In this document: piece by piece, positions 33,001-39,810 of the stretch
Numbering within the stretch: the stretch's first letter is position 1
How the letters are laid out: each line of letters opens with the position of its first letter
Source of the DNA: Candidatus Eiseniibacteriota bacterium
GTDB lineage: Bacteria > Eisenbacteria > RBG-16-71-46 > CAIMUX01
Length of the DNA stretch: 43,757 bases
Reading direction: 5' to 3'
Assembly (NCBI GenBank): GCA_029569475.1
Contig: JAKQSZ010000041.1
Location: forward strand, 1-43,757
Program-made: the position numbers and the translations under genes
The notes under the pieces: generated by a model
The model's database searches: none
What the model was told of the DNA's origin: nothing
What the model saw: the letters and a program-made list of their open reading frames with translations, nothing else

Positions 33001-33639
33001 GCGATCCGGCGTCAGGGCCCGGTCGCGATGCGCGCGGATCAGGTCCGCATCGAGGTAGCCGTACAGGTCCTGGTCGGTCAGCTCCTCGATCTTCTGCACC
33101 TCGTGGGAGGTGCGGAACCCGTCGAAGAAGTGGAGGAACGGCACCCGCGACTTCAGCGACGCCGCCTGGGCGATGAGGGCGAAGTCATGGACCTCCTGCA
33201 CACAGTTGCTCGCCAGCAGGGCGAAGCCGGTCGTGCGGGTGGCCATGACGTCGGAGTGATCGCCGAAGATGGAGAGCGCGTGCGCCGCCACCGATCGGGC
33301 CGAGACGTGAAAGACCGTGGGCGTCAGCTCGCCCGCGATCTTGAACATGTTCGGGATCATGAGGAGCAGGCCCTGGGAGGCCGTGAACGTGGTGCTCAGC
33401 GCGCCCGTCGAAAGCGCGCCATGCACGGCCCCGGCCGCGCCCCCCTCGCTCTGCATCTCCACCACGAGAGGGATCGTGCCCCAGATGTTGGGCTTCCCCT
33501 CGGAGGACCACTGGTCGGCCCATTCGCCCATGTTCGACGACGGCGTGATCGGGTAGATGGCAATGACCTCGTTGATCCGGTGGGCCACGCTGGCCGCCGC
33601 CTCATTGCCGTCGATGGTGATCATCCTGCGCTCAGACAT
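30040..33639 (-). CDS. nifJ: Pyruvate:ferredoxin (flavodoxin) oxidoreductase
   Basis: A single-chain PFOR of 1199 residues. It oxidises pyruvate with CoA to acetyl-CoA and CO2, reducing ferredoxin or flavodoxin, in the cytoplasm. Fused domains in order: N-terminal pyrimidine-binding region (MITIDGNEAAASVAHRINEV, YPITPSSNMGEWAD), the domain II/III region, then a two-[4Fe-4S] insert with CIQCAKCAMVCP (about 697-708) and CTGCALCVDACP (about 752-763). The TPP domain follows, with ACAGCGETPYLKLL (about 821-834) and NATGCSSIYGGNLPTTPW. Length is typical. ATG 33639 has GGAGG 8 bases upstream. It leads a five-gene operon with the DHOD-like, SerK-like, serA and serC genes and is divergent from an Fe-S-type Rrf2 regulator. 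Confidence 0.96.
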   Translation of the reverse strand: MSERRMITIDGNEAAASVAHRINEVIAIYPITPSSNMGEWADQWSSEGKPNIWGTIPLVVEMQSEGGAAGAVHGALSTGALSTTFTASQGLLLMIPNMFKIAGELTPTVFHVSARSVAAHALSIFGDHSDVMATRTTGFALLASNCVQEVHDFALIAQAASLKSRVPFLHFFDGFRTSHEVQKIEELTDQDLYGYLDADLIRAHRDRALTPDRPVLRGSAQNPDVFFQARERINPFYDACPQIVQEAMDRFAALSGRAYHLFDYVGARDAEKVIVLMGSGAEAAHELVEHLNAQGEKVGVLKVRLYRPFSVEAFVRALPPTVRRIAVLDRTKEPGAAGEPLYVDVITALAEAKAAGTSPLQHDPVVVGGRYGLSSKEFNPAMVKGIFDELGKERPKNHFTIGIVDDVTNTSLAYDPEYSTEPADVVRALFYGLGSDGTVGANKNSIKIIGEDTPNFAQGYFVYDSKKAGAITVSHLRFGPRPIHSTYLINQASFIACHQWVFLERYDMLKNAIPGAVFLVNSAYGPDDVWNHLPREVQEQLIARRMKMYTIDAYSVARETGMGVRINTIMQTCFFAISGVLPREEAITAIKHAVKKTYGGKGEEIVRKNYEAIDKTLANLFEVKVPQKATSTITRPPVVPDTAPQFIREVTAPIYAGVGDSLPVSRMPADGTFPTGTTQWEKRNIALEIPVWDADVCIQCAKCAMVCPHAAIRVKIYEPSLLDKAPATFKSTKYKGPEYPNTVVTYQVAPEDCTGCALCVDACPARNKAEVKRKAINMEDQPPLRMQERENYKFFLDIPDMDRSKVKVDSIKGSQLLVPLFEYSGACAGCGETPYLKLLSQLFGDRAIVANATGCSSIYGGNLPTTPWSQNRDGRGPAWSNSLFEDNAEFGFGFRLTLDTLNDHAKALLRRLAGRIGDGFVQSLIDADQTNEAGILAQRERIAELRRSLAGIDSREARDLESIADYLVRKTVWIVGGDGWAYDIGYGGLDHVLASGRDVNLLVLDTEVYSNTGGQASKSTPRAAVAKFASGGKPVAKKDLAMLAMAYGSVYVAKVALGGRDIQTLQAFLEADSYPGPSIIIAYSHCIAHGINMGTGLQNQKMAVESGHWPLFRYDPRRAAAGENPLKLDSKEPKIRLKDYAYTETRYKMLTKSKPEDAARLMVEAQHDVTTRWKYLEQLAALKPADGNGNGRKEGESKE

Positions 33640-33898
33640 CCGAGTGCCTCCGTATGCGTCACGATGGAATCGTGCGATCCAAGGAGGGAGTGGCTTGCGC
33701 CCCCAGCCCTGCCGCGCCCTGCGGCCCCCGCCCATAACCTTTGACAGAGTACCCCCACCGAGACGATCAGTTCAAGGAGTGTGTCCAGCAGGGTTGTATT
33801 AAGAATTGTGATTCAATCCGCCACCGTATCGTTCGCCCGTTCACTCCCGGCCGCCCTCGGGAACCGCGAAAAAACTGGATTGTATGTCGATTCATGAT

Positions 33899-33920
33899 AT
33901 CCTGACCGTTGATTCAGGAT
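33899..33920 (+). promoter_or_regulatory. Palindromic operator candidate for the Rrf2 regulator
   Basis: ATCCTGA (33899-33905) and TCAGGAT (33914-33920) form a perfect 7-bp dyad with 8 bases between and AT-rich flanks (ATAT before, TTT after). Rrf2-family regulators usually bind about 25-bp AT-flanked dyads of this shape and often autoregulate. TGATAT at 33895-33900 may be a -10, which would put the dyad over the start site. Confidence 0.45.
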
Positions 33921-33951
33921 TTTGGCGGCGTCCCACCGTACCCACGATGGC

Positions 33952-33987
33952 CCCAGGGATCTCCCGGCCAACAGGGGAGATCTTGGG
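33952..33987. other. Long stem-loop in the Rrf2 leader
   Basis: GATCTCCC (33958-33965) pairs with GGGAGATC (33975-33982), extended by CCCA/TGGG outside with a small bulge. Loop 9 bases. No T-run. It may be a leader structure or a second binding dyad. Confidence 0.45.
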
Positions 33988-34172
33988 ACCGGCTGGTACG
34001 TGCGCGAGGTCGACCGGCTGGCGTACGGCCCGGACGTGCCCGACGACAACAGGCCGGCGTACCGCCTCGACCTCTCGGCGAGCTGCCCCGACCTGCCGTG
34101 TCGTAGAGCGTCGACCGGGGGAGTGGCGTACCCCCGCCACCGGCCGGAGAAGGAACGCCTACGGAGGCTCGC

Positions 34173-34709
34173 ATGTTCCGGATCGAGACCCAACACGCGT
34201 TCCGCGTTCTGGCGGCCATCGCCCGCCACGAGGAACGCCAGGTGCTTGGCGTTCTAGCCGAAGAGGCCCAGGTCCCCGGGCCCATGCTTGCCAAGGTCCT
34301 CCATCGTCTTTCCCGGCATGGGATTGTGTCCGGCCGTCCCGGTCCGGGAGGCGGCTATGGCTTGGCCCGTCCGGCGGCCGACACCCGCTTGCTCGACGTC
34401 GTAAGGGTCACCGAAGGACCGGGATTTGGCCTCGCCTGCCTCTTCGGCCTGCCGTCTTGTTCCGACGAGTCCCCGTGTCCGCTCCACGAAGTGTGGGGCG
34501 GGATTCGGGCGGCCATGATGGAGGTGTTGGAGAGACACAGCATTAGAGATCTCAGCGAAGAACGAATCGACTGGCCTCTCTCCCTTTCCCGGACCGGCTC
34601 CGGGGACTCCAGGCATCCCCGCAGGGGAGCCCGAGCGGGCGCCGCAGCGAGAGCAGGAACGCGAGCCGGAAAGAGACCAGCAGCGAGAGCCGGAACGGGA
34701 CCGCGGTGA
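34173..34709 (+). CDS. Rrf2-family Fe-S transcriptional regulator
   Basis: A 178-residue regulator. An N-terminal winged helix (IETQHAFRVLAAIARH, then LAEEAQVPGPMLAKVLHRLSRHGIVSGRPGPGGGYGLARP) is standard for IscR/NsrR/RsrR-type proteins. Three cysteines, Cys89, Cys96 and Cys102 (CxxxxxxCxxxxxC), sit where family members bind a [2Fe-2S] or [4Fe-4S] cluster, so it likely senses iron-sulfur status, oxygen or NO. From about residue 140 it carries an Arg/Ala/Gly-rich low-complexity tail of 40 residues, encoded by imperfect DNA repeats and not part of the family. ATG 34173 has GGAGG 6 bases upstream. It precedes a membrane Fe-S protein by 55-67 bases and is divergent from PFOR, so it probably controls both (inference). 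Confidence 0.9.
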   Translation: MFRIETQHAFRVLAAIARHEERQVLGVLAEEAQVPGPMLAKVLHRLSRHGIVSGRPGPGGGYGLARPAADTRLLDVVRVTEGPGFGLACLFGLPSCSDESPCPLHEVWGGIRAAMMEVLERHSIRDLSEERIDWPLSLSRTGSGDSRHPRRGARAGAAARAGTRAGKRPAARAGTGPR

Positions 34710-34776
34710 AGGCCACCGCGCGCGGAAGGCTCAAGGACGGACCGCGACATCCTGAAGGGGTTTCATGGAGGAGAGT

Positions 34777-36072
34777 ATGAGGCCTGAGGGACAGACCGCC
34801 CGGCCGGCAGTGACCCGCACGCCGGACGACCTTGTTCAAGGGGCCGGCGCCGCCAGGTTGGCGGAAGTGCTTCCACCTGTGGTGGACTCCGCTGAGTGGA
34901 CCGGGGGAGTGCCCATCCTGAAGGGAGCCCAACTACGGCGCCGCCGGCAGCGGATAGAAAACCTGCGGCTGGGTGTACAACTTCTGTCCCTCGCCGTCAT
35001 CGTCTGGATCGGCGCCCAGTTCACCCACTGGGTCCTGTCCATGGAGAAGGGCATTCCCGCCGGTTCGCGGCCCCCCGGCGTCGAAGGATTTCTCCCGATC
35101 TCGGCTCTGATCAGTCTGCGGCACCTCTTCGAGACGGGTCAGGCCAGCCGGGTCCACCCGGCCGGCCTCGTCATCCTTGTCCTGATCGCGGCCAACGCGC
35201 TTCTGCTCAAGCGGTCCTTCTGCTCCTGGATCTGCCCGGTGGGCACGATCTCCGAGTCACTGGCCGGAATGGGAAGCTCGCTCTGGCGGAGGAGGATCAA
35301 GCTGCCGCGCTTCCTCGACTACCCTCTGCGCTCGATCAAGTACCTGCTGCTTGCCTTCTTCCTGCACGCCGTCTTCATCAAGATGACGCCGCCCGAAATC
35401 GCGACCTTCCTCAACTCCCCGTACAACAAGGTCGCGGACATCAAGATGCTGCATTTCTTCCTGCACCCGTCGACTTTGACGCTGCAGGTGCTGGGAGTTC
35501 TCCTCCTGCTCTCTTTTGTCGTGCCCTACTTCTGGTGCCGCTACCTCTGCCCCTACGGCGCCCTCCTGGGCGGTCTCTCCCTGCTGTCCCCGCTCAAGAT
35601 CCGGCGCGATGCCACCGCTTGCATCGACTGCGGCCTTTGCGCCCGCGCCTGTCCGGCGAACCTGAAGGTGGACCGCCTGCGCCGGGTGGACTCCGACGAG
35701 TGCATCGGGTGCGTCTCCTGCGTCGCGTCCTGCCCTGTTCCCGCGGCCTTGCAGATGTCCGCCCCCGCTCCCTCCTGGTTCCGCTCCCGGCGCGCCGCCG
35801 GGGCGCCTTCGGGGCGCCGGCCGTCAGATGACGGCCGTCCCTGGCCTTGGTCCGGACGGGTCGCCTGCTCTCCACATCGGGTCGTGCGCCCGATCGTCTT
35901 CGGGGCGCTCGTGGTGCTGCTCTTCTTCGGCGGAATCGGCGTGGCGAAGCTGGCCGGCTACTGGCAGACCGAGATCACCGAAGCGGAGTACCAACGCCGT
36001 ATCCCCGAGGTCGAGAGCCCGAAGTACGGGCACGCTCGCGGGCAGGTGCCCGAGTACTCGGCGGGCGACTGA
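34777..36072 (+). CDS. Membrane 4Fe-4S protein, NapH/NosR/CcoG-like
   Basis: A 431-residue inner-membrane iron-sulfur protein. ATG 34777 follows GGAGGAG at 4-5 bases; an in-frame ATG at 34765 is possible. About five transmembrane helices (for example LRLGVQLLSLAVIVWIG, PAGLVILVLIAANALL, RPIVFGALVVLLFFGGIGV). Two NapH/NosR-type membrane-edge motifs, CSWICPVG and CRYLCPYG, precede two [4Fe-4S] ferredoxin clusters, CIDCGLCARACP and CIGCVSCVASCP. The C-terminus has one more helix and a short tail. Such proteins pass electrons between the quinone pool and soluble or periplasmic partners. The partner is not in the window; the adjacent Fe-S regulator and PFOR suggest linkage to low-potential ferredoxin (inference). 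Confidence 0.85.
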   Translation: MRPEGQTARPAVTRTPDDLVQGAGAARLAEVLPPVVDSAEWTGGVPILKGAQLRRRRQRIENLRLGVQLLSLAVIVWIGAQFTHWVLSMEKGIPAGSRPPGVEGFLPISALISLRHLFETGQASRVHPAGLVILVLIAANALLLKRSFCSWICPVGTISESLAGMGSSLWRRRIKLPRFLDYPLRSIKYLLLAFFLHAVFIKMTPPEIATFLNSPYNKVADIKMLHFFLHPSTLTLQVLGVLLLLSFVVPYFWCRYLCPYGALLGGLSLLSPLKIRRDATACIDCGLCARACPANLKVDRLRRVDSDECIGCVSCVASCPVPAALQMSAPAPSWFRSRRAAGAPSGRRPSDDGRPWPWSGRVACSPHRVVRPIVFGALVVLLFFGGIGVAKLAGYWQTEITEAEYQRRIPEVESPKYGHARGQVPEYSAGD

Positions 36073-36193
36073 GCACTCCCTGGTCCAGGCGGGGAAGGAC
36101 AAGGGCAAGACGACTGAGCCCTTCTGGGACCAACGGGAGGCAGGTCGGTTGGACCGGCGACGGACTCTCCGACTGCCCCCAGCAGAGCAGGGC

Positions 36194-36222
36194 TTGACGT
36201 AGCCTCGCGGCGAGGCTACCTT
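36194..36222 (+). promoter_or_regulatory. Promoter and operator of the toxin-antitoxin pair, predicting a leaderless mRNA
   Basis: TTGACG (36194-36199), a 17-base spacer, then TACCTT (36217-36222). A perfect dyad GTAGCCTCG/CGAGGCTAC (36199-36207 with 36211-36219, 3-base centre) covers the spacer. The antitoxin ATG is at 36229, seven bases past the -10 hexamer, where transcription should start; no ribosome site is present. Confidence 0.65.
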
Positions 36223-36228
36223 CGGAAT

Positions 36229-36501
36229 ATGAAGAGAACGGGGATTCGCAGGTTCAAGGACCACCTCTCGAGCTACCTCAGGGCGGCCGACGAAGGCGAC
36301 CTGGTGGTGATCACCAAGCGTGGGGCCGACGGCTATGAGCTGCGTGCCCGAAAGGACCTGATGGGAACGAAGGCCCGAAGGAAGGGCATCCGCGAGATGA
36401 TAGATCGACTGCGCAGCGACTCGGCCGCACACGGTCGAATCCCGATCAGCACCGATCGGCTCGCCGAGCTCCTCGCGGCGGAGCGCGCCGATAGGGCTTG
36501 A
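36229..36501 (+). CDS. Phd/YefM-type antitoxin
   Basis: A 90-residue antitoxin. The N-terminal half GIRRFKDHLSSYLRAADEGDLVVITKRG is the Phd/YefM DNA-binding fold: helix, then the strand pair with VVITKRG. The C-terminal half is charged and probably wraps the toxin. It overlaps the PIN toxin by one base (TGATG), typical of TA pairs. The ATG is fixed by the promoter spacing and by the family start MxxxGIRxFKxHL. It should repress its own promoter through the dyad at 36199-36219. Only the phd-like family is claimed, not a specific named system. Confidence 0.88.
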   Translation: MKRTGIRRFKDHLSSYLRAADEGDLVVITKRGADGYELRARKDLMGTKARRKGIREMIDRLRSDSAAHGRIPISTDRLAELLAAERADRA

Positions 36502-36941
36502 TGGTCGTATACCTGGATACCAGCGCAGCGGTGCGGGCCATACAAGGGGACGAGTCGGCGCTCGACCTCCTGGAGGGGGCATCGCGGCTGGTCGCCTCAA
36601 GGCTCACCGAGCTTGAGCTGCATCGCGTGCTGGTGAGGGTTGAGGTCAGCGGAGAGCTGGCGGCGGATGATCTCGAGCGAGCGCATGCGAGGTGGGTCGA
36701 CCTCATGCAGCAGGTAGAGTTGCTGCCGATCGACCCGGTCGTCGACCGCGCCCGGGAGAGATTCCCTTCGGAGCCGGTGCGCTGTCTTGACGCTATCCAT
36801 CTGGCAACGCTGGCCCAGGTGGGGCGCGACATACGGGGACCGCTGGCCGTCTGCACCTTCGATGCCCGCATGCGCGAGAATGCCAAGCGGATGGGTTTTG
36901 CAGTTCTTCCCGGGAGGCTGTCAGGCTCGACCACTCGGTAG
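36501..36941 (+). CDS. vapC: VapC-type PIN-domain toxin ribonuclease
   Basis: A 146-residue PIN-domain RNase. Acidic active-site residues are present: Asp6 in VVYLDTSAA, Glu in SRLTELELHR (about 38), Asp in CLDAIHLAT (about 95) and Asp in CTFDARM (about 114). Members cleave specific tRNAs or rRNA when the antitoxin is lost. The start is ATG 36501, overlapping the antitoxin stop; a TTG at 36498 would add one residue. It forms a two-gene unit with the Phd-like antitoxin. All catalytic residues look intact, so the toxin is probably active. Confidence 0.92.
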   Translation: MVVYLDTSAAVRAIQGDESALDLLEGASRLVASRLTELELHRVLVRVEVSGELAADDLERAHARWVDLMQQVELLPIDPVVDRARERFPSEPVRCLDAIHLATLAQVGRDIRGPLAVCTFDARMRENAKRMGFAVLPGRLSGSTTR

Positions 36942-37224
36942 GTCCTCGGTTCAGGTTTGGTGGCCTGGTGTGCGGATGAATGGCGTCCGGCTCCGACCGC
37001 TTCGCTCCAACTGCTTCGCTCCGCCTTGCTGTGGGTGCTTCGCACGCGTGTCGTCACGGGCGACCAGCCACTCAGTCCCATGCCCGTTGTGTTCGACAAT
37101 TCGATCGACCGCGAAGAGGGGTTCGCGCGCGGAGCGCGCCAGCGTCAGGCCGGCCAGAGAGTGAGGGCCGCCTCGGCCCGAAGTCACGGCGCGAAGCGCC
37201 GGGACCGAGGATCTGGTAGTAGCT
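36942..37224. other. Gene-free stretch after the toxin gene
   Basis: No credible gene on either strand. Short direct repeats (GCTTCGCTCC-like around 37000-37022) and several GCGC-rich dyads (37128-37142, 37180-37200) are seen. Together with the remnants that follow, it reads as decayed or rearranged sequence. Confidence 0.45.
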
Positions 37225-37435
37225 TCACACTGCGGCGGCAGCGACGTTGGTCTCTCTTGCGATGTTGGCGTATTGGAGGCGGAGCTCCGTCGCCCGGCCG
37301 CCCAGCAGGTTCCACCCTTGGCGCCGCAGCTTGCGCGCGCTGGAACCGCAGAGGACAAAGCGAACGGCGCTGTTCTCCAGCAGCCAATGCACCTCATCCA
37401 GGAGGGCCGGCACCTTCTGGACTTCGTCGATCACC
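37225..37435 (-). pseudogene. AAA_14/DUF4143 ATPase remnant with internal deletion
   Basis: The minus strand encodes IDEVQKVPALLDEVHWLL, then CGSSARKLRRQG and LLGGRATEL, the Walker B/sensor region of AAA_14 ATPases. The frame then jumps to YANIARETNVAAAAV, which in whole proteins lies about 100 residues later, in the DUF4143 domain (YANIARE-like). A Walker A region and N-terminus are missing upstream, and the C-terminus is replaced by an unrelated stop. The fragment is only about 70 codons. It is a degenerate copy with an internal deletion. The plus-strand remnant begins immediately next to it. Confidence 0.7.
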
Positions 37436-37439
37436 TGAC

Positions 37440-37964
37440 TTCAGCGCGCCCCAGGGTCTGACTGGTCCGTTACACCGACCGCCTTCCAACCACTACTCCG
37501 CGGGATTGCCGGATGCGGTGATCAGCGCGGACGCCGCCGGGGTCGGCGGGACGGAGCGGATCTCCCACCAATTCAGGGTCGCGGACTGGTACGGCCTGGT
37601 CGTGTACAACCAGAACAGTGCCGGCGGAAGCTACAAGATCCGCCTCATCGACCCGGGAGTCTCAGGCGTCGAGGCCGCGCCTCCGGTGGTGCTGGACCTG
37701 AGCACGGTCACGGCGAACCCCTTCACCAACGCGGTGACGCTGCGCCTCGCCATCCCCAAAGCGGCAGCGGGCGACCTCTCGATCTACGATGTCCAGGGGC
37801 GGCAGGTACGCACGCCGGTGAGCGGCGCACTCCAGCCGGGTGTACATCTGGTCGTGTGGGATGGGGCCAACGAGCGGGGCGAGGCCGCGCCGGCGGGCCT
37901 CTACCTGGCGCGTTTGAAGTATGGCGACCGGGAACTCCGGGAGAAGCTTATCCGGGCCTGGTGA
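37440..37964 (+). pseudogene. C-terminal remnant of a secreted FlgD-domain protein
   Basis: The frame has no signal peptide or start; the open frame upstream (from 36957) is Arg-rich junk antisense to the ATPase remnant. From about 37490 the translation is coherent: a beta-rich segment (ISHQFRVADWYGLVVYNQ), a short linker, then a FlgD-like C-terminal domain (LRLAIPKAAAGDLSIYDVQG, WDGANERGEAAPAGLYLARL, REKLIRAW). This is the end of a large exported protein whose N-terminal part has been lost, probably by a rearrangement near 37435-37450. A functional short protein is possible but unlikely without a start. Confidence 0.65.
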
Positions 37965-38160
37965 GGGAACCACCAGCAGACGAAATGCTGGCGTGCGATA
38001 TTCCGTGGCCTCTTCCGAGAGGGCGATGGTTCACAGTCGAAGGACGCGAGCATCGGTCCCCAGCGAGGTAGGGGAACGCCAGAGACGTCCGGATTCGGAT
38101 TGGTTTCTCTTTTCGATTGAATCGCTTGGGCTGGCCGGGACTCCAGTCACGCTCGGCCGC
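37965..38160. other. Short spacer between remnant and methyltransferase
   Basis: Convergent spacer. A 6-bp hairpin (CCAGCA/TGCTGG around 37972-37990) follows the FlgD-domain stop, but no T-run is adjacent. Nothing else seen. Confidence 0.4.
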
Positions 38161-39195
38161 TCACTCGGACACCCCCGCAGCGGCGCCCCACCCGCTCCGC
38201 CGCGCCAGAGCCAGGAGACGATCGCCACCTACATTGAATACTCGGGAGGTCGTCAGCGCCAGGACCTGCAACGCCACCTTCCCGGCATTCTCCAACGGGT
38301 GGCCCCGCAGCCCCATCCGGCCTATGCCGACCGCGCCCTGGCGCAAAGCGATGACCTCGAAGCCCGCGTGCGTCAGCACCAGACGCAGAGTTCTCGGCGT
38401 GTATTCAAAGAGGTGATACGGCGGGATCCGCAGGGTTTTGAAACGTCCCAGAGCCCTGTACAACCCGAGGCCGAGCTTCCCCGAAACCAGGTTCAGGGTG
38501 GAGGGGACCGCCACGGCCAGGATCCCGCCGGGCCGCAGCGCCGCGCGGACGACCGCCAGCGACTCCAGGGGGCGGGGCAGGTGTTCCAGGACATCCCCCA
38601 GAAAGGCCGCATCGAAGGCCTCTTGCGGCAGGACGCCCGGGGCGATCGCCCCCTGGACCACGTCCAGGCCGAGCGCCTCCCTCGCTTCTCGCGCCGCGAA
38701 CTCCGAAATCTCCAGGCCCCGCGTTCTCCAACCCAGGCGGGTCATCTCGGCCAGGAAGTGCCCCGGCCCGCAGCCGACCTCGAGGAAGTTTCCCCCCTCC
38801 GGCAAACCCAGATGACGTCGCAGCGACCGGTCGACCAGGCGTGCCGACGCGGCCCGGGAGGCAGCGGTCTCTTCCGCCAGTTCGACGTAGGCGCGCCTTC
38901 CGTGGGCCCCGCACTCCTCGGTGCAGCTCGTGAAGTACTCCTCGCTGTACAACTCGCGCAGCTCTTCATCCCCCGGCATGGGATGCAGGAAGGTCAGCGT
39001 GCAGCGGGCGCAAGCCACCCCGTGCAGATATGCTCCCCGGTAGGCATAGCGGAACGGCAGCAGCTTCAGACGGGAGGGGCCGCAAACGGGACACTCCCCC
39101 GGCCACGAAGCGCCCGGGACGATGCGTGCGGGGAGGCTGGATCCCAACCCGGTGGGGCCGGGCGAGGCGGGTTCGACGGTAGGGCTGTCGGACAA
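38161..39195 (-). CDS. SAM-dependent methyltransferase with N-terminal zinc ribbon
   Basis: A 344-residue class I methyltransferase. It starts at TTG 39195, supported by GGAGG 6 bases upstream. Residues 30-80 hold two cysteine pairs (CPVCG and CARC), a zinc-ribbon as in many methyltransferases of sugar or polyketide-glycan pathways. The SAM motif I is FLEVGCGPGHFLAEM (about 137-151), followed by GLEISEFAAREA (motif II), FLGDVLEHLPRP (motif IV region) and LRPGGILAVAVPS (motif V/VI). The C-terminal 100 residues (RIPPYHLFEYTPRTLRLVL) are typical of small-molecule or glycan acceptors. The substrate cannot be named. It is a single gene flanked by remnants and the sdh operon, with no glycosyltransferases nearby. 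Confidence 0.88.
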   Translation of the reverse strand: MSDSPTVEPASPGPTGLGSSLPARIVPGASWPGECPVCGPSRLKLLPFRYAYRGAYLHGVACARCTLTFLHPMPGDEELRELYSEEYFTSCTEECGAHGRRAYVELAEETAASRAASARLVDRSLRRHLGLPEGGNFLEVGCGPGHFLAEMTRLGWRTRGLEISEFAAREAREALGLDVVQGAIAPGVLPQEAFDAAFLGDVLEHLPRPLESLAVVRAALRPGGILAVAVPSTLNLVSGKLGLGLYRALGRFKTLRIPPYHLFEYTPRTLRLVLTHAGFEVIALRQGAVGIGRMGLRGHPLENAGKVALQVLALTTSRVFNVGGDRLLALARRSGWGAAAGVSE

Positions 39196-39810
39196 GCCTT
39201 TCCTCCAGGTGGATCCAAGCCCGGACCTCCGCGCACCCCGACGGGGGCCACAGTGACTCGGCCGCGGGGCGAGTTTCGAGCGGCTGACGGTTTCTTTTGC
39301 ACCGATCGTCCTGCCCGCTGGCGGAGGTCATCCTGACCTGATCCTAACCTACCGAGTGCCCGGCCCGCCGGACTCCTGCGCCGCGCATCGGATCAGGGCC
39401 ATGCTCCTCGTGCGTCGAAGCGATTGGTGGCCCGACGCCGTGCGGGAGCGGAGAGAAGGATCCGTGTTCCTTATGCATAATGCAGTCTCGTTTCGTTGAC
39501 GTGGAGCCTTCCAACGGCTCCGGCATGTCCGCCACGCCCGCTTTCCCCGCAAGATCGAGCTCCCGCCATCCGGGCGGTGGATCCAGTGCCATCACTTCTG
39601 CTCATCCGCGGCAAGGAATCGCCACTCCGGATGGCGAGCTGGCTCACGCACCGCTGCCGCCCGCCGGGACAGGACGGGCAAAACCATGTTTGCCGCAGGA
39701 CGAGACAGGGGCTAGGCTTGCGCGTTCGAACCTGGCCGCCGGGCTGGCCAGCCCGCGCCCGTCCCGGCGTCTCGCGTTTCGGTCCTCACCACCAGAGAGG
39801 AGTCGTCGGG
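39196..39810. other. 615-base region upstream of sdhC
   Basis: No gene supported; in-frame sequence before sdhC is low-complexity and lacks a ribosome site. It contains dyads AGGTCA/TGACCT (39325-39339), the perfect 10-bp palindrome TTATGCATAA (39471-39480) in an AT-rich patch, GGAGCC/GGCTCC (39503-39521) and GGGCTGGCCAGCCC (39741-39754). CATAAT at 39476-39481 could be a -10 for sdh transcription, though no good -35 precedes it. Confidence 0.5.

Larger units (their letters stand above)
33640..34172. other. Shared control region between nifJ operon and Rrf2 gene
   Basis: A 533-base divergent region. 33740-33910 is markedly AT-richer than the rest. On the minus strand TTGAAC, 18 bases, then TACTCT (about 33776-33747) is a possible nifJ promoter. 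Two dyads at 33899-33920 and 33952-33987 are listed separately. The part from 33990 to 34172 holds no credible gene. Confidence 0.5.

Noticed and set aside
30139..33744. 1201-codon plus-strand open frame opposite nifJ
   Set aside because: Antisense of the PFOR gene produced by high GC third positions; no domain is recognisable.
36498..36500. TTG start for the PIN toxin
   Set aside because: ATG at 36501 overlaps the antitoxin stop in the usual way and needs no extra residue.
36957..37440. 5' part of a 335-residue plus-strand open frame
   Set aside because: Arg-rich, antisense to the ATPase remnant; only the FlgD-like end is coherent.
39720..39740. GTTCGAACC like a tRNA T-loop
   Set aside because: No acceptor, D or anticodon arms can be drawn around it.
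39496..39810. N-terminal extension of SdhC
   Set aside because: Low-complexity, no ribosome site; ATG 39811 has GAGGAG and gives the normal family N-terminus.
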